Shown in pieces: positions 13,216 through 25,480 of a stretch of DNA of 64,000 nucleotides. Position 1 is the stretch's first letter; each line of letters begins with the position of its first letter. A model generated the notes under the pieces. That model made no database searches and was not told where the DNA came from. It saw only the letters and a program-made list of their open reading frames with translations. The stretch covers positions 911,861 through 975,860 of the forward strand of contig JALPQD010000293.1 of the NCBI GenBank assembly GCA_023101885.1, in the 5' to 3' direction. Both the position numbers and the translations under genes were made by a program. Source of the stretch: Typhlomys cinereus (taxonomy: Eukaryota > Chordata > Mammalia > Rodentia > Platacanthomyidae).

Positions 13216-14139
13216 TACACTAATCCACCCAGATTGTTCCAGAATGGTAGTTACTTTGACAATGCAAAGTTCGTAATGAACAAGAATACTGTCGACTTTG
13301 TCTCAAAAGACAATTAAACAGTGAGTTTGTAGTTTAATCTATTGAGATTTTAATGGACTGGAAATGGGACATCTTTGAAGAAAAAATTACTTGGTATAAG
13401 ATAACAGCCAAATAACTGTGAATGTGCTGATTAGTTTGGGATTGTTCTTTAAGTCACAATGGCATTGAACTTTTGCAAATAAAACAAATGACATCTGACT
13501 TATTAAAGCAATATATACTCTGATTAATTCAGAATAGCGGTGTTCCTGACCCCTAAGAAAATACCCGCCCCTTTCCAATCCAGCCTGATATTGATGCTCA
13601 GGTGTGCACCCTGAGCTTTTTGTCTTCAGATCTAGAAAACATGCAGTTCAAAAATAATTTTGTCATTCAGAGAAAAGCTATTTTATGGATAAAAGATCAT
13701 GAATTTCACAGCTGACTTGAGATCTACTCAAGCCAACAACATCAGCTTCTGCTTTGCAAGTAGGATTTGTTCTGTCAATGCAGATTTCTCAGTAAGTACT
13801 TTTCGCTTTCAAAGGCCAAGTCAGATTTCAAAGAAACATTTACATTTTTTAATACAAATCAAGTTGCTGATTATATTAGCAGATATTCAGAATTGATGCA
13901 CTCTTTGTGCCCTTCCTCCCACGCTTCAACTAAAATAGGAAAAGACTTGGTTTCAAAGTTTTAATGCTGACATTTTTAAGTACAATCAGAATGCAGAAGT
14001 GTTGGCGTAGATGATGTAGGAAACATGAGAAAGGTTTAAGGGCTGAATGCCTTTAAATTATTCCTGTTAGAAATTTTGTCGTATGTATGTTTTCTTTATA
14101 AAGGCTGCTTCTGTGTCCTTAATTTTTATTATCTTTCTC
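13216..14139. other. unassigned non-coding sequence
   Basis: No gene or repeat recognised. Two overlapping plus frames of 65 codons (13699-13964) have no motif. Confidence 0.4.
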
Positions 14140-14362
14140 TGTGTGCATATAGTGTATGTGTATGTGTGTGTGTTGTAAATAAGTGTACACTGTAGCACAG
14201 GTGTGAAGATCAGAGGACAACATTACATGTCAGGCCTCAGTTGTAATTATAAATGTCCATGCTACCACATTCAGCTTTATGTGGATGGTGGAAATTTAAA
14301 TCCTGGTCTTCAGGCTTGTGCAGTAAGCAGTTTAGCCGCTGAGGCATCTCCCTAGCTCTGCA
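14140..14362 (-). mobile_element. old tRNA-derived SINE (B3/B4 type), minus strand
   Basis: GT-rich sequence at the left is followed by GAAGATCAGAGGACAACA, then CAGCTTTATGTGGATGGTGG, TCTTCAGGCTTGTGCAGTAAGCAG and TTTAGCCGCTGAGGCATCTCCCTAGCTC. The last phrase is the reverse complement of a degraded B2/B3 head. Subfamily is uncertain. Confidence 0.75.
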
Positions 14363-14529
14363 TTTTCTGGCATTACATGTTATAATCCTGAGGCTTTGTG
14401 TAAAATAATCTACAATGAAAACACTGAAGAATATTATCCTGTAATATAGGCATTTGCTTTTCTTCCTTTTATTTATGTTCGTGATTTACAATCATATAAT
14501 TTGTCAGGTAAGTAGGGCTTGAGACATGA

Positions 14530-14560
<31 letters not shown>

Positions 14561-15604
14561 TTGCTATGGGAAAAGGACTTGTACTTGTGATCATTTCTGA
14601 AGACAAAACAAGCAATTTAATTAGACATGAAGTGAGAAGAGTTCAGATAATAGTAGACGCTAACTGGTATTACTCACAGTCATCTGAGTAGACTGTAGAA
14701 AGTTGCAAATGAAGTAGTCTCTGATTTAACTGCTAGTTCTGAATCTATGTAAAATTGGAGACCTTGCTTCAAATTCTAAACAATTTTATTTTTCATTGTA
14801 ATTGGTGGTCTGTTCCAGTATACTAAAATTTTGTGTGGACTTAACAATTGCTTCTGGACTCCTCTTTTACTCTCATTCTCTTTGATAGTGACTTTACTTA
14901 AGCCATGCTTCATCCAATCATGAGTTTCAAAGACTCTCCTCAACCAGTTTTCTGCATTTAAACAATAAGTAAGACTCAGGTTCTCAATGATGAAGCTTTA
15001 CCTCAAAGAGAGTTGAAATGATTCCACATGTGGAATTTTGTGCTCAGTTTCTAAACTAGCATGAGGTGTTTTTTTAATAGTCTTATGTATCCAAGTTTCA
15101 ATAAAAAATCTTTTATGTATAATTTTATGCAATTTAGGTATAAATGCTTACCAAAATGATGATTTAATGTGCATATACACAGTGAAATGGTAACTGTGCT
15201 AATCACAGCATCATAGCAACATCCTCACATAGCCTCCTTTTGTGTGAGTGCTTTGATAGTTCCTAAAATCACCTCTCGGAAAACTGACATACACGATATA
15301 GTGTCATTATGCCATAGACATCCTGCTGTCCATTGGCTCCACTACGGTCCTAATACTCTCAGCCTTTGACCCATGTCTTTCCAAACCCTGAACCCCACCT
15401 AGGTCTACTCCTTGTTCCTGTGCCTTTGCCTTGCTTGAATTCCACAAGCAAATGACATTATGCAGCATGTTTCTGTGTCCAGTTTATTTTACTTGGCATA
15501 GCTTCCTTCACCTTACTCACTCCTGTGATGACACAGTGTGCAAGATCCTAAGGAACAAGACGACAAGGGACAAATGCTTATAACCTGAGTCCCACCACAT
15601 ATCC
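14363..15604. other. unassigned sequence with a (TC)n tract
   Basis: A pyrimidine (TC)n tract lies at about 14530-14562. Otherwise I see nothing recognisable. Confidence 0.45.
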
Positions 15605-15770
15605 AACAGTATGATCTGGAGGGAATTGCATGATTTCTCCTAGCTTTGTATTATTGATCTGTAAAATGAATATTGCTTGCTAATCTTTAAGGCTTTGGTG
15701 TGGACTACATGTGATATGTTTATAAAACATTCATTGAGTTACCTATTAAATACTCTAGGACCCAATATTG
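15605..15770 (+). mobile_element. MIR relic, plus strand
   Basis: Phrases occur in MIR order: GATCTGGAGGGAATTGCATGATTTCTCC (tRNA-body to core), ATTGATCTGTAAAATGAATATTG (the MIR phrase around CTGTAAAATGGGGATAAT), then CTACATGTGATATGTTTATAAAACATTC and ATTAAATACTC. The order fits an old mammalian-wide interspersed repeat. Confidence 0.6.
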
Positions 15771-16079
15771 AAGAGCATCTCTTTTATGAAGTCAATAAAA
15801 TACGGATGATTTTTGATACTTCCAATTTGATGTTTGGTGCAAGATTCTTTGCAAGCTAGAGATTTGCCATTTGATACATTTTATTTTAGAGTGTTTAAGG
15901 TTAGTTGACATTAGTCTGATTATCCTAACTGTAACTATCATTTAAACTCCAAACTTAAGAATACAAAACAAGATATTCTTAAAGATCCAAATGGAAAAAC
16001 AATAAAATATTAATATATGTTTTTAATATCATAGCTTTAAAAAAATTAAATCGCAGTGTCTCCTCTAAACTAGTGGGGT

Positions 16080-16165
16080 TGGTTACAGGTGGTACCTCTG
16101 CTACTTACTAATTCTGTCACTTTCAATTTCCTGCACTTGGCATTTGAAAGCTTTAACTTCTTACA
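16080..16165 (+). mobile_element. possible MIR fragment, plus strand
   Basis: CCTCTGCTACTTACTAATTCTGTCAC at about 16096-16121 resembles the MIR 5' half (CTCTGCCACTTACTAGCTGTGTGAC) and is followed by a TTCCTGCAC stretch. The fragment is short, so confidence is limited. Confidence 0.5.
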
Positions 16166-18367
16166 TCCCTTTCAAGTGCCTCCAAGCTGGGTCAGAATGC
16201 AACCCTAACTTGCTTTTCAAGAGGGAAAAAGAAATTCCAACTGTATGTGATAAACCCACACCTGTATCAAGTTCTCAGTATGTGTTAAACTCTGGCCTGG
16301 TTTCCTCTGGAAACCTCAAGTCAGACCCACTTCAAGCCAGATTCTCACTGAGGAAGGGTCGTGGTGATATGCTGTCTGCATTTTCTAGATTAATTTCCTT
16401 GTTCCCTTGACACAACATGGAACCCTTGCCAGCCACCTCCCTAGAAATAATTATTATTTGCACATTTTTCGCATTGGCCTTCTCAGATATCTCCTCCAAG
16501 ATAACACTTCTGTGATATTCGAGAGCAGAGGGAGCACAACCAAACCACACATCACCTCTTCTTCCAAACAGACATCGCCAAATGTGCATGTCTTCGGCAT
16601 GGATCCTCCTCTTACGAGTAGAGACCTATGGGTTGCAACTAAATAAAAATAAAACCTATCATATTGCCAGTATTAGATGACAGGCATGTCCTAACAGAGG
16701 GGAAAAACCAAAGCAGTTATTGTAATTATTGTTAAGTGGAAGAAGAGTTCACGTTAAAATAACATACTTTATTTTGAAATTCAGTTTGGAGCCCAGACAT
16801 GCATTCCCTTGGAAACAACAATACTCTACCAAATGTTGCTCCCACGAAACAAAATCTCTCAGGCTATAGGTCCTAGTGATATGTCTCATGCCATGTTTTA
16901 GATAGTTCACTCATGAAGCAGTAGGATCATCCTCCATTAAGTCTTCATCTTCTACCTGATCTAATTTTCAATAGGGGAATATTTACCATAGAAACTATTT
17001 TCATATTGTGCAGTTCCCAGGCCCTCAATAGTTTGTGTCCACAGAAATGAGAGAAGTAGCCACAGAAGATAGAATATAGTCTCTTCCTTAATTTTGTTTT
17101 TGAAGAGTTTATAAAACTTAACTGCGCTTCTAAAGACAAACTTTTCTCATCTCTATAAACCTCATAACATTTCTTGGGAGGCATTTGGACAACAAATTAA
17201 AATGCCATGTCTGGTCTTTCTTTAGACACTGGGACCACTAAGCCTAAAGAAAGAAGCACATGCTTTTCTCTCGTGGAAGCTTCTCAAGTTGGCATCTAAA
17301 TTTTGATTTGACTTTATTACCACTCACTATGGAATCTTCCAAAAATAGTTTCCAAATTCCCCTTAACCTCTGGTGTTAGATTTAACTGCGGAAATGAATG
17401 GTGTTGTCATTTGAGCCCCTCTTTTGGTGAACATCCCTCCAGCACCATCAAAATTCAAAGTTTCAAGAGAGTATCAGATAAGTCCAGTGAGTGGCCCACT
17501 GAGCATCTATCTGTGAAGCAGGGCCAGCTGTGGATCTTCAGAGAGTTGCTAGTTGGCAGTTTGTGTTTGGGGAAATGCTGTTTTCTCCTTTTTACCTTTT
17601 TTTCTGTCCTATCTCCCTGACTGGGAACTTAGAGACTCCTGAACCTCTGCCTATTTCCAGCTGAAGGAAAGAAATTTTGCACCTTATGTTGCGCTGGATG
17701 GAGTTTGAGTCTAAAGACCTACTTACTCATCTGTGACTCTCGTTTCCCTCCTTGCTTCCTTCACCCACTAATAACTAAGTAATAAGAAATGGTTCATTTT
17801 AGTTAAATGGCTGTGACATCTTGACTCCAGTGGAGTTCCATCATGGGGCACCATCTACCTTCTACGAGCAGAGGCTCACTAGATGTTGGCATTTATCTTA
17901 CCATCTGTCTTTGTTCTCTTCAAAATGGCCATCTTCACAGTACCACAAAAATTGCTTGTGTACAGAATCCACCTAGTGCCCATTAGTATGGATCACACTT
18001 GCCAGGTAAATGGAATATTTTTGGTATTTAAAAGTCAGTCCACTATAATTTGTTAAATCCTTAGTGTAGAGAAAATGAAGATCAGTTCCTCTGGCTTTAT
18101 CCTGGCTTCTCAGGAGCAGAGAGGATGCATATGGGTGGAGACAGAAGCTACTTGCTTGCTGTTGGGATGTGACAGGCAGCAGTCAAACAGCCTAGATGCA
18201 TTGATAGCTTGATGGCCCCTTCTTTCATTGTTTGGATAATTCAGTTGGTGGCACAATTCACCTTTCAACGTGCTCAAGCATACTTAATTCTTTTAGTTCT
18301 CACCTTCAAAATTTAGAATTGTAACATGGTAAAAAGAGAAGGAGATATCCCCTGGGTTGTTTAATTT
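16166..18367. other. unassigned non-coding sequence
   Basis: No gene supported. Overlapping frames on both strands near 16144-16646 (79-88 codons) contain no recognisable domain and no splice context I would trust. Confidence 0.4.
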
Positions 18368-18654
18368 GAGCACTGTATCTTTTTTTTTAATTATGTATTT
18401 TTTTATTATTTCCGCTCATACAAACTTAATAGGTACACCAGTTCCCTCCCTCCCTCCTCCTCCTCCCCTCCCTCCCCATCCCCCAGGGCTTCCCCCCCAA
18501 TTTCCAGAGAGTCCTTTATTGTGAATGCCTGACTCTCCACTGGGTCCTCCTCTCTGATGACGTACAAGGACCCAGTGGCATTTCCCTGAACCCTTTCCCG
18601 TGTTCCCCTTAAGCATAGGAACACTACTGTGGCTGTCAATGAGCACTGTATCTT
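18368..18654 (-). mobile_element. 5'-truncated L1 3' end, minus strand, 14-bp TSD
   Basis: On the minus strand this is the last about 250 bp of the L1 family found intact at 36.6-43.5 kb, from the GACAGCCACAGTAGTG region through the G-rich polypurine tract to TGTATGAGCGGAAATAATAA and an A-rich tail. On the plus strand the tail appears as the T-rich start at 18383. GAGCACTGTATCTT at 18368-18381 is repeated perfectly at 18641-18654. The body is about 258 bp. The nick TCTT/AT fits the L1 endonuclease preference. Open frames of 76-93 codons here are L1 3' UTR frames, not genes. Confidence 0.92.
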
Positions 18655-18805
18655 ATATCCTGGAAGATACTTGGTATTTGGGTCCAAATGACAAAAATAG
18701 AATTCACCTCAGGCAAGTACACATGAAAACAGCATCTCTGTCCTCAAGAGAATCTTATCATGTGGTAATTGACAAATTATAATGTTATTTATTATTACTT
18801 AAAAA

Positions 18806-19019
18806 TTTAAATTTGGGGGGCTGGAGAGGTGGCTCAGGGGTTAAGCCTCTGCCTTGCAGGCGGAAGGTCCTGAGTTCGGATCCTAGACCCCACATAGACA
18901 CTAGGCGGAAGCGGGAGCGGCCTGCGTTTCTGGTCCTGGTAGGGTGGAGCCTGTGAATCCCGGGCAGAGTAAACAAGGAGGTGGAGGTGTCCATGGTGGT
19001 TCCCGAATTTGTCCATGGT

Positions 19020-19059
<40 letters not shown>

Positions 19060-19139
19060 TACACACACGTGCACACACACATACACGCACAAGTGAATAC
19101 ATAATAAATAATAATAAAAAAATAAAATAAATTAAATTT
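18806..19139 (+). mobile_element. full-length tRNA-derived SINE, plus strand
   Basis: GGGGCTGGAGAGGTGGCTCAG starts near 18817, followed by GGTTAAG (A box) and GGTCCTGAGTTCGGATCC (B box). A body of about 150 bp follows (GCGGAAGCGGGAGCGGCCTG, then GTCCTGGTAGGGTGG), with a (CA)n tract at about 19023-19052, further CA variants and an A-rich tail. This is one of the best-preserved heads in the window. TTAAATTTG at both edges may be a short TSD, but the match is weak. Confidence 0.88.
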
Positions 19140-20272
19140 GAAGTAAACACCAATGTATTCTAAGTATTACTGTACAACATTCTCATATCTGATATATGAA
19201 TTAGATTATGAATGTCATCATCTCCCATTTAAAAATACAATTACATGCTTATAAGCAACCATGATTAGAGCTATTTATATTTTCCAAATAAAATAATTAC
19301 TAATTTTTAAAAAATGAAAAAGGAGTAAAGGTGATACTAAGCAAACAGATAGAATGGCCATTACACTTTGTTTTAGAAAGTCATCATTATCATATCATAG
19401 GAAAAATTTTTAGCATCATTATCTCAATGTTTTAAAATAAAAAATTTTGGGGAAAAATAAATGTAGCAACCTGTAACTTGCACAATATAATTTTATCTTT
19501 CTAGACAATGGTAAGAGTTTTGTGGCCATTCACATCTTTAGATAAATATGTATACATTAAAAAAATGACCTGACTATTACAGCATGGGAGTAAAAAATAA
19601 TTACTCCTCTGTTACACAGGACATTATGTAACACATGCTTACAGAAGGATTATGGCTGTCAACTTGCCTCATGCATTCTTAAAAACAAAGCTAATTTCAA
19701 ATCTCAGGTGACTTCCACTATTTTCAATTTCATAAAACATCTCACAACCACAACAGCAACAAAAGTGTATGACAGAAGATTAAATCTTCCCAGATAATGA
19801 ACTTCCAGAAAGTAATTTTGGATTCAGTATTTAGAGACTAAGAATGCTAATTTTAATGTTTGCAAACATGTACTGGGATGGATGGGCTCTATTTACCTAT
19901 CAACTATACATTTCCACATAATATCAAGGATGATTACCATGTAAGATCATTTGTGACCAAGAGTGACAGTGACCATCAGCAGGTTCTGTCTTTCACTCAC
20001 AACTACAGAAGTAGGCAGGATGTGTGATGTCATTAATTGCTGGTGAAGAATTAGATGTATAAGGAGAAACACAATGGTGAAAATACTGAATGGAAAACAA
20101 TGATCTCAAGACTCAAAACTTATCAGTTAACTTAAAAATAAGTGTGTTTATAAAGAAGAGGGCCAAGCAAATTATAACTGGTATTCTGAAATATAAAAAT
20201 TATTCAAATACATACTAGACATAAGTGTTTGCTAGATAATGATTTGTCTCTCAGTTTTCAAGTATAAAGTAT
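19140..20272. other. unassigned non-coding sequence
   Basis: AT-rich, no feature recognised. Confidence 0.45.
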
Positions 20273-21021
20273 TCATTTTGCAAATGGGTGATTGACCCCT
20301 CCCTCACTGAGGTTTCCTAGTTTTATTACATCTACCCTTGAATGTGCTATTATAACAAGACTCCAGTTTAACAGCTTTTTGTCTCTGGCCAGGGGGTGAC
20401 ATACAGTGCCCATCAGGATGGAGTGAAGGGCATTGCAGGAGCAGCAAAACTGCAAAGCAAAATCAACAAACCACAATCCAGAACTTCAGAGACTCTATAT
20501 CAACCACCTAGAACTAGGCCAGCCTAATCTCTCCCCATCCTGAAGCTCGGGGACATTTGCGGAAGAGGGGGCGGTAAGATTGTAAGAGCAAAAGGATGGG
20601 AGGAGCAATGATTTGCAAGATTCTCCACACTAGTTAGGGCCTAAGCAATCATAATAGGACTTTGCATGCCCTGCGCAATGTCCAACACACTATTGACCTC
20701 ACAAAGTCTAGCATCTGCTAAAGGCACCAAGATCCTTGGAGGCAAGGGATTGACAGCCACAGTAGTGTTCTTATGCTTAAGGGGAACACAAGAAAGGGTT
20801 CAGGGAAATGCCATTGGGTCCTTGAACGTCATCGGAGAGGAGGACCCAGAGGAGAGTCAGGCATACACAATAAAGGACTCTCTGGGAATTGGGGGGGAGG
20901 CCCTGGGGGATAGGGAGGGAGAGGAGGGGAAGCAGAGGGTTCGGGGGGAGGAGGAGGGAGGGAGGGAACTGGTGTACCTATTAAGTTTGTATGAGCGGAA
21001 ATAATAAAAAATATAAAAAAA
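20273..21021 (+). mobile_element. 5'-truncated L1 3' UTR, plus strand
   Basis: The sequence aligns by eye to the 3' UTR of the intact L1 from about 42,834 onward: GCAAATGGGTGATTGACC, CAGTTTAACAGCTTTTTGTC, CCACAATCCAGAACTTCAGA, GGACATTTGCGGAAGAGGG, a polypurine tract at about 20890-20965, then TGTATGAGCGGAAATAATAA and an A-rich tail. No coding part of ORF2 is present. I could not find a convincing TSD. It keeps open a 112-codon sense frame (20666-21004) and a 67-codon antisense frame (20273-20476), both features of the L1 3' UTR rather than host genes. Confidence 0.92.
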
Positions 21022-22080
21022 ATGTATCATCAGTGTTCTTTGTTAGTGTACCTAAAAGCAGCAAGTGAATTTATCTTTCTGTTCCCCAACCTTCTAAAAG
21101 AAACTCTTTTGGAAAAGGGAAGTTGCAACACAAAAATGAGAAGTAAATGCTGAAAGTCAGTAAATAATCAATTCAACAAAGTAAAGCAGATGCATAAAGG
21201 CAATAGACAAGGTACAGTGGGAACCATTTCCATGGATACTTTGGGAAATGGCTTGAGATTATCTGCTAAAATTGTAGCTATGCATACCCTAAGGCACTGC
21301 ATTCCATATTTCAGTACTGTTTGATATGCAGTATTCACCTATATCAATGTGAAGCAAGATAAGGCCACAAGAATGTCCAAAGAAACTTTGTAATAGTTTG
21401 AAACTGAAAAGATGCCTCAAATTTCCATCAACAAAAAGTTAGGTAAATATATTTTGGTGCATTTAGAAAACAACATGATAATGACTAGCATGCTTGAGTC
21501 TCTGGCTATATCATTGAAAAAAATGCTATACAGCATTTTTTAAAACATAAGCTACAGTTACAGTGTTGTGTTTTCATCTTGCAAATGAAAAATTGTGTAA
21601 AAAAAGAAAATCACAAGAATAAGTACTGTATGATTCATTTATGTAAATCCCAAGTAGATGAAAAATTAAACTCTAATCATAGAAGTAAACAGCGCTTACC
21701 CCTGAAGATGACAGGCTGAGAATGACTAGGATTGGGCACGTGGACTTCTGCCCAAGTATTTGTGAGTGTGTGTAGGTGCTTATTTCATAAAAACTCACTC
21801 TGTCATACATTTATATTCAGTCCAATTTTATGTATATTTGAGTTTGCTTCACACAATAAAAAGCCCAATAAAAGAAGAAAATAGAACATATTATAGTTGT
21901 CAAAATCATTTTAGATGTCCACACTAACATGACTCATGTGGGTTTGTTATCCATTAGCTTGTGGTTGCACATATCACCAGGCAATTCAGCCTGTCTCAGA
22001 GCAGCAAGAATCAGATCAAAAGGACCTCAGTTATCATTATTACTGTATCAGGATACCCTTTTGATAAAGGCCACCAATGA
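21022..22080. other. unassigned non-coding sequence
   Basis: No gene or repeat recognised. Confidence 0.45.
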
Positions 22081-22267
22081 GGGCGGGAGAGATGGCTCAG
22101 GTTGACTCTGCCTCAAAAGCAGGAGGTCCTGAGTTTGGACCCCAGGACCCACATTTAAAAAAAAAAAAAAAAAAAAAAACAAGCAGAAAGTGCTGCAGCC
22201 TGCACTTTTCCCCAAGTCACCTTTAAGTCTTCACAGGAACACACAGTGCCCTCTGATACACACACAG

Positions 22268-22316
<49 letters not shown>

Positions 22317-22353
22317 CATGCACGCATGCACGCACACACACACACAAAAAAAC
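22081..22353 (+). mobile_element. tRNA-derived SINE with internal poly(A) linker
   Basis: The head GGCGGGAGAGATGGCTCAG is followed by GAGGTCCTGAGTTTGGACCCC (degenerate B box) and then an internal A-run at about 22156-22179. The distal part resumes with GTGCTGCAGCCTGCAC, a deletion, CAAGTCACCTTTAAGTC, CAGTGCCCTCTGATACACACAC and a long (CA)n tail to about 22345. The A-run sits exactly where the head-only copy at 1.65 kb ends. Confidence 0.85.
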
Positions 22354-24045
22354 AAATGAATAACTTTGAATAAATCTTGTATTTTAAGTCTCAGTGAATT
22401 AACTGCAGTGAATAATTATAATACATAAAAAGTGCATTATTTTAAAAAGTTGAAAATTCTTTTGCAGTTATTTGAATTTCAAAACAGGACAACTACTTGA
22501 AAGTTGGACTTTCAATTATGTGTGATTCTTGAGTGCCAATTCATTAGAATTCCATAATATATATATGCACATATACACTTATGCATAAATATAAATAATA
22601 ATGTCCTGCAGACTTGAAGAAGGGATAGGACATTGGGAAATCAATCACAATGTCTTAATTCTGACAGGTGTCCTAGGGAAGGAAAGTGAAAGGAAGAAAG
22701 GCAAAAAGATCAGAATACAGCTAACTACCCATGATGCTCTTCATCAGTAGACACTGCTGAAATAATTCTTTATTAGCAGTTTTCATTACTGTATTAATAT
22801 ACAGCTATATGAATTTGACCCAATGAATCCTTTAATGCAACTTAATTTTATTGAAAATCTTCCTCTGGGCAAGAATAATAATTATCCTTTGCCTGTCCAA
22901 TCATACTTTGAGTTTTTTCCCCTTTCTGCCTCACTAGAGAAACCAGATTATATAGAGATTCAGAATCATGGTATGTAGTTTGTTTTGCATTATAGTACTA
23001 GAAATTGAAAAAAAGAAATGCACAGTTGGAGAACACTTCTAGTATGAAGAGAACAATGCAGCCATATTTTGATGTGGGCAAGATGGCGGTAGGTCCTTCG
23101 ATGGGTCTTTATTTTTTGTTATTGTTTTGAATGATGGGAAATGTTGCAGTGTTTGCTCATGGTCACAGCAACATTATGTAAATTCCTCCACTTTCTCAGG
23201 TGTTCATGTTTCAGTGCTGCACATTTTCTGCTGTGAAAGTTCAGGCTATTCTGTTGTGTACATCCCAAGTTCATAGATCCTGCTTCCAACCTGCCCATGT
23301 GGTAAAAGTGTAATTTGGGGGGAAAAGGCAGCATATACAACCCTTCAGAATATTTCTCATCTACTCAATAGTAAATGGTTCTGTCTGATTTATCCTCAGG
23401 ACAAGCCAAACAAATCTATTGCAATTGCAACTGCTTTATTCACCAGAAACTAAAAATAAGCAAAAACACACAAAAATCAATGAAAAATAACACACCCTTC
23501 GTAACTTGTTTAAAAACCTTTAGAGTTAGTGATTTTCAGGCTTTACTATATCTGAGCAACAGATAGTCAATTTATTTATAGTATGCCAGGGAGCCGTGAT
23601 GGAGTTCTCAAGGCCTCCAGAGAACCACACCTTAGGAACAGTAGTCTGAAGCAGACAGCTGAACACACTGATGCTATGTATCTGGAGATAACAGAGTACA
23701 AGGTAACATTGCATAAGGATAAATAACCGCAACAAAGGTAAGATTAACAAGAAGAAGATACCTATAATATAAGTTGGAATGGTTTTTCTGATAGAGTATG
23801 AATTGAAGTGGACATATAGCATAAATTCTAATATTTTAAGAAGTATTACATTACAGTTTATTCATAAAAATCAAGTTGCTGATTAACTATATCCTGTGCT
23901 TTTGACCTTCTATTCCACTCTTTCCTGCCTTCCCAATTCTCACTCAAACTTCTCTCTCTCTCAGAGCTTGGTTCCTCAATGACTTTCATGTTGTTCTTCT
24001 AAGTAAGTTTCTAACAGGAGTGCTTTACCTATAACATATAGATGC
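22354..24045. other. unassigned non-coding sequence
   Basis: A short (TA)n stretch lies near 22556-22566. A minus-strand frame of 98 codons (23526-23822) has hydrophobic stretches but no recognisable family and sits in AT-rich DNA, so I treat it as chance. Confidence 0.4.
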
Positions 24046-24395
24046 CTCTGTGTGTGTCTATGTGTGCATGTTTGTGAATGTGTATGGGTATATGTGTGCA
24101 TAGGTATGTGTGCATGTGTATATATGTGTGGCTATATATGTGTATCTGTTATATGTGCCCATGCCTATATGCAGGTGCACTTGTCTTGGTAAGCATGTGA
24201 ATGGCAGGTGTCTTCAGATGTCTTCTGGGATACACCTGTCTCCATATGCATCAGGGCTAGTTTGCAGACAGGAACCACCACATGACCCTCACGTGGGTTC
24301 TGAGGATCCTCCTTCAGGTTCTCATGCATGAGCAGCAAGCCCTTTATCAAGGGAGTCATCTCCCCAGGCCAACGCTTGTGTTTTTTGATGACCAA
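24046..24395 (-). mobile_element. old tRNA-derived SINE with GT-rich flank, minus strand
   Basis: A GT-rich region (24050-24160) is followed by CCTCACGTGGGTTCTGAGGATCC, CAGGTTCTCATGCATGAGCAGCAAG and CCCTTTATCAAGGGAGTCATCTCCCCAGGCC. In reverse complement this gives a degenerate head of the type GGCYTGGGGAGATGRCTC. Frames on both strands (24110-24549) are repeat shadows. Confidence 0.75.
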
Positions 24396-24779
24396 GAACC
24401 ACAGAGAGAGAAGGGCCAAGCCAGTGCTTCTGATGCAATACCCTGTCCTAGAAACTATGGTCTCTGAGGTCATTTTCCTGATGATCTTTTGGGAACCAGA
24501 AAGTTTCAGAGCCCTTGGGCATGCTGTGAGACAAGAATTCCAGGAATAGCAAAAGCTGAATTCTTAAATAGATAGAACACTCACAAAGATAAAAAAAAAA
24601 TTCACAATCTAACAGTTGAGGTCATGAACATATTTCAGGCCAAGAATAGCCAGCCCAGTTAAACCAAAGTATCATGATTAGTACCAGATCCTTTGTGGAA
24701 GATGTCACAATTGCAGGCATCACTAAATACAAACAGGAAAGATACTCAATTCTTCACAATGATAATGATAGTTGGACTA

Positions 24780-24957
24780 ATGAGATGATTTAACTGGTAA
24801 AGGCATTTGTTACCAAGCATGAAGAGTTCAATCCCCAGAAAACACACGGTGCAAGAGGAGAACCAAGTCATCCCAGCTATCCTCTAGTATTTATACACAT
24901 GCTGTGGCACATGTGCTCATGCTCACACCCACACTCATACAAAAATAAAAACATTTT
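24780..24957 (+). mobile_element. old tRNA-derived SINE, plus strand
   Basis: TGAGATGATTTAACTGGTAAAGGCATTTG resembles a decayed A-box region, and AAGAGTTCAATCCCCAG a decayed B box. Then AGAACCAAGTCATCC, a CA-type stretch (GTGCTCATGCTCACACCCACAC) and an A-rich end follow. The order fits a B3-type element. Confidence 0.65.
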
Positions 24958-24959
24958 CT

Positions 24960-25229
24960 TTATTTTGTGCATGTGTGTGCATGCGTGTGCATTCGTGTGT
25001 GAGTGCATGTGAGTATGTATCAGAGGGCATTGTATATGAAGGACTGAGGGTGACTTTGGGAATCATCCTGGATTGCTTCTACCTCCTTCTACCTGCTCTA
25101 GAATTTCCCAGGCACCAGGTTCAGAAGTGTAGGCTGCTGCCATTTCTTTTACTAGGACCTAAGATTTTAACTTAGGATCTTCTGCTTGTGAGGCAAAATT
25201 TTAATCCCTGAGCCATCTTTCAAGCCCAG
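24960..25229 (-). mobile_element. full-length tRNA-derived SINE, minus strand
   Basis: A GT-rich tail at the left is followed by TATCAGAGGGCATTGTATATG, GGGTGACTTTGGGAATCATCC, TGGATTGCTTCTACCTCCTTC, CAGAAGTGTAGGCTGCTGCC and AACTTAGGATCTTCTGCTTGTGAGG, ending GAGCCATCTTTCAAGCCCAG. This is the reverse complement of the family seen at 18.8 and 47.7 kb. It abuts the opposite-strand SINE ending at 24957. Confidence 0.85.
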
Positions 25230-25412
25230 TAAAAGTATATTTAAAATGAAGAGAATGATAGTTGAGGGTGTAGAAGATAAACATCTCTACTTCCTCACCT
25301 CATACTTGGCAAACAAATACCAGTACTATTATGATAGGCTCAATTCTACGTGATTTATTTTTATTTCTTTTTTTATTATGATGGGCTTTTACTTCTTGAA
25401 CTTAATTATTTT

Positions 25413-25419
25413 TTTGATA

Positions 25420-25480
<61 letters not shown>

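Noticed and set aside
12911..13223. Frames reading CVCVCV or THTHTH on both strands
   Set aside because: Direct translation of (CA)n and (GT)n tracts in a SINE tail.
18406..18687. 93-codon minus-strand frame rich in Gly and Glu
   Set aside because: Translation of the L1 polypurine tract, extended into the TSD flank.
23526..23822. 98-codon hydrophobic minus frame
   Set aside because: AT-rich DNA commonly encodes hydrophobic chance frames; no family resemblance.
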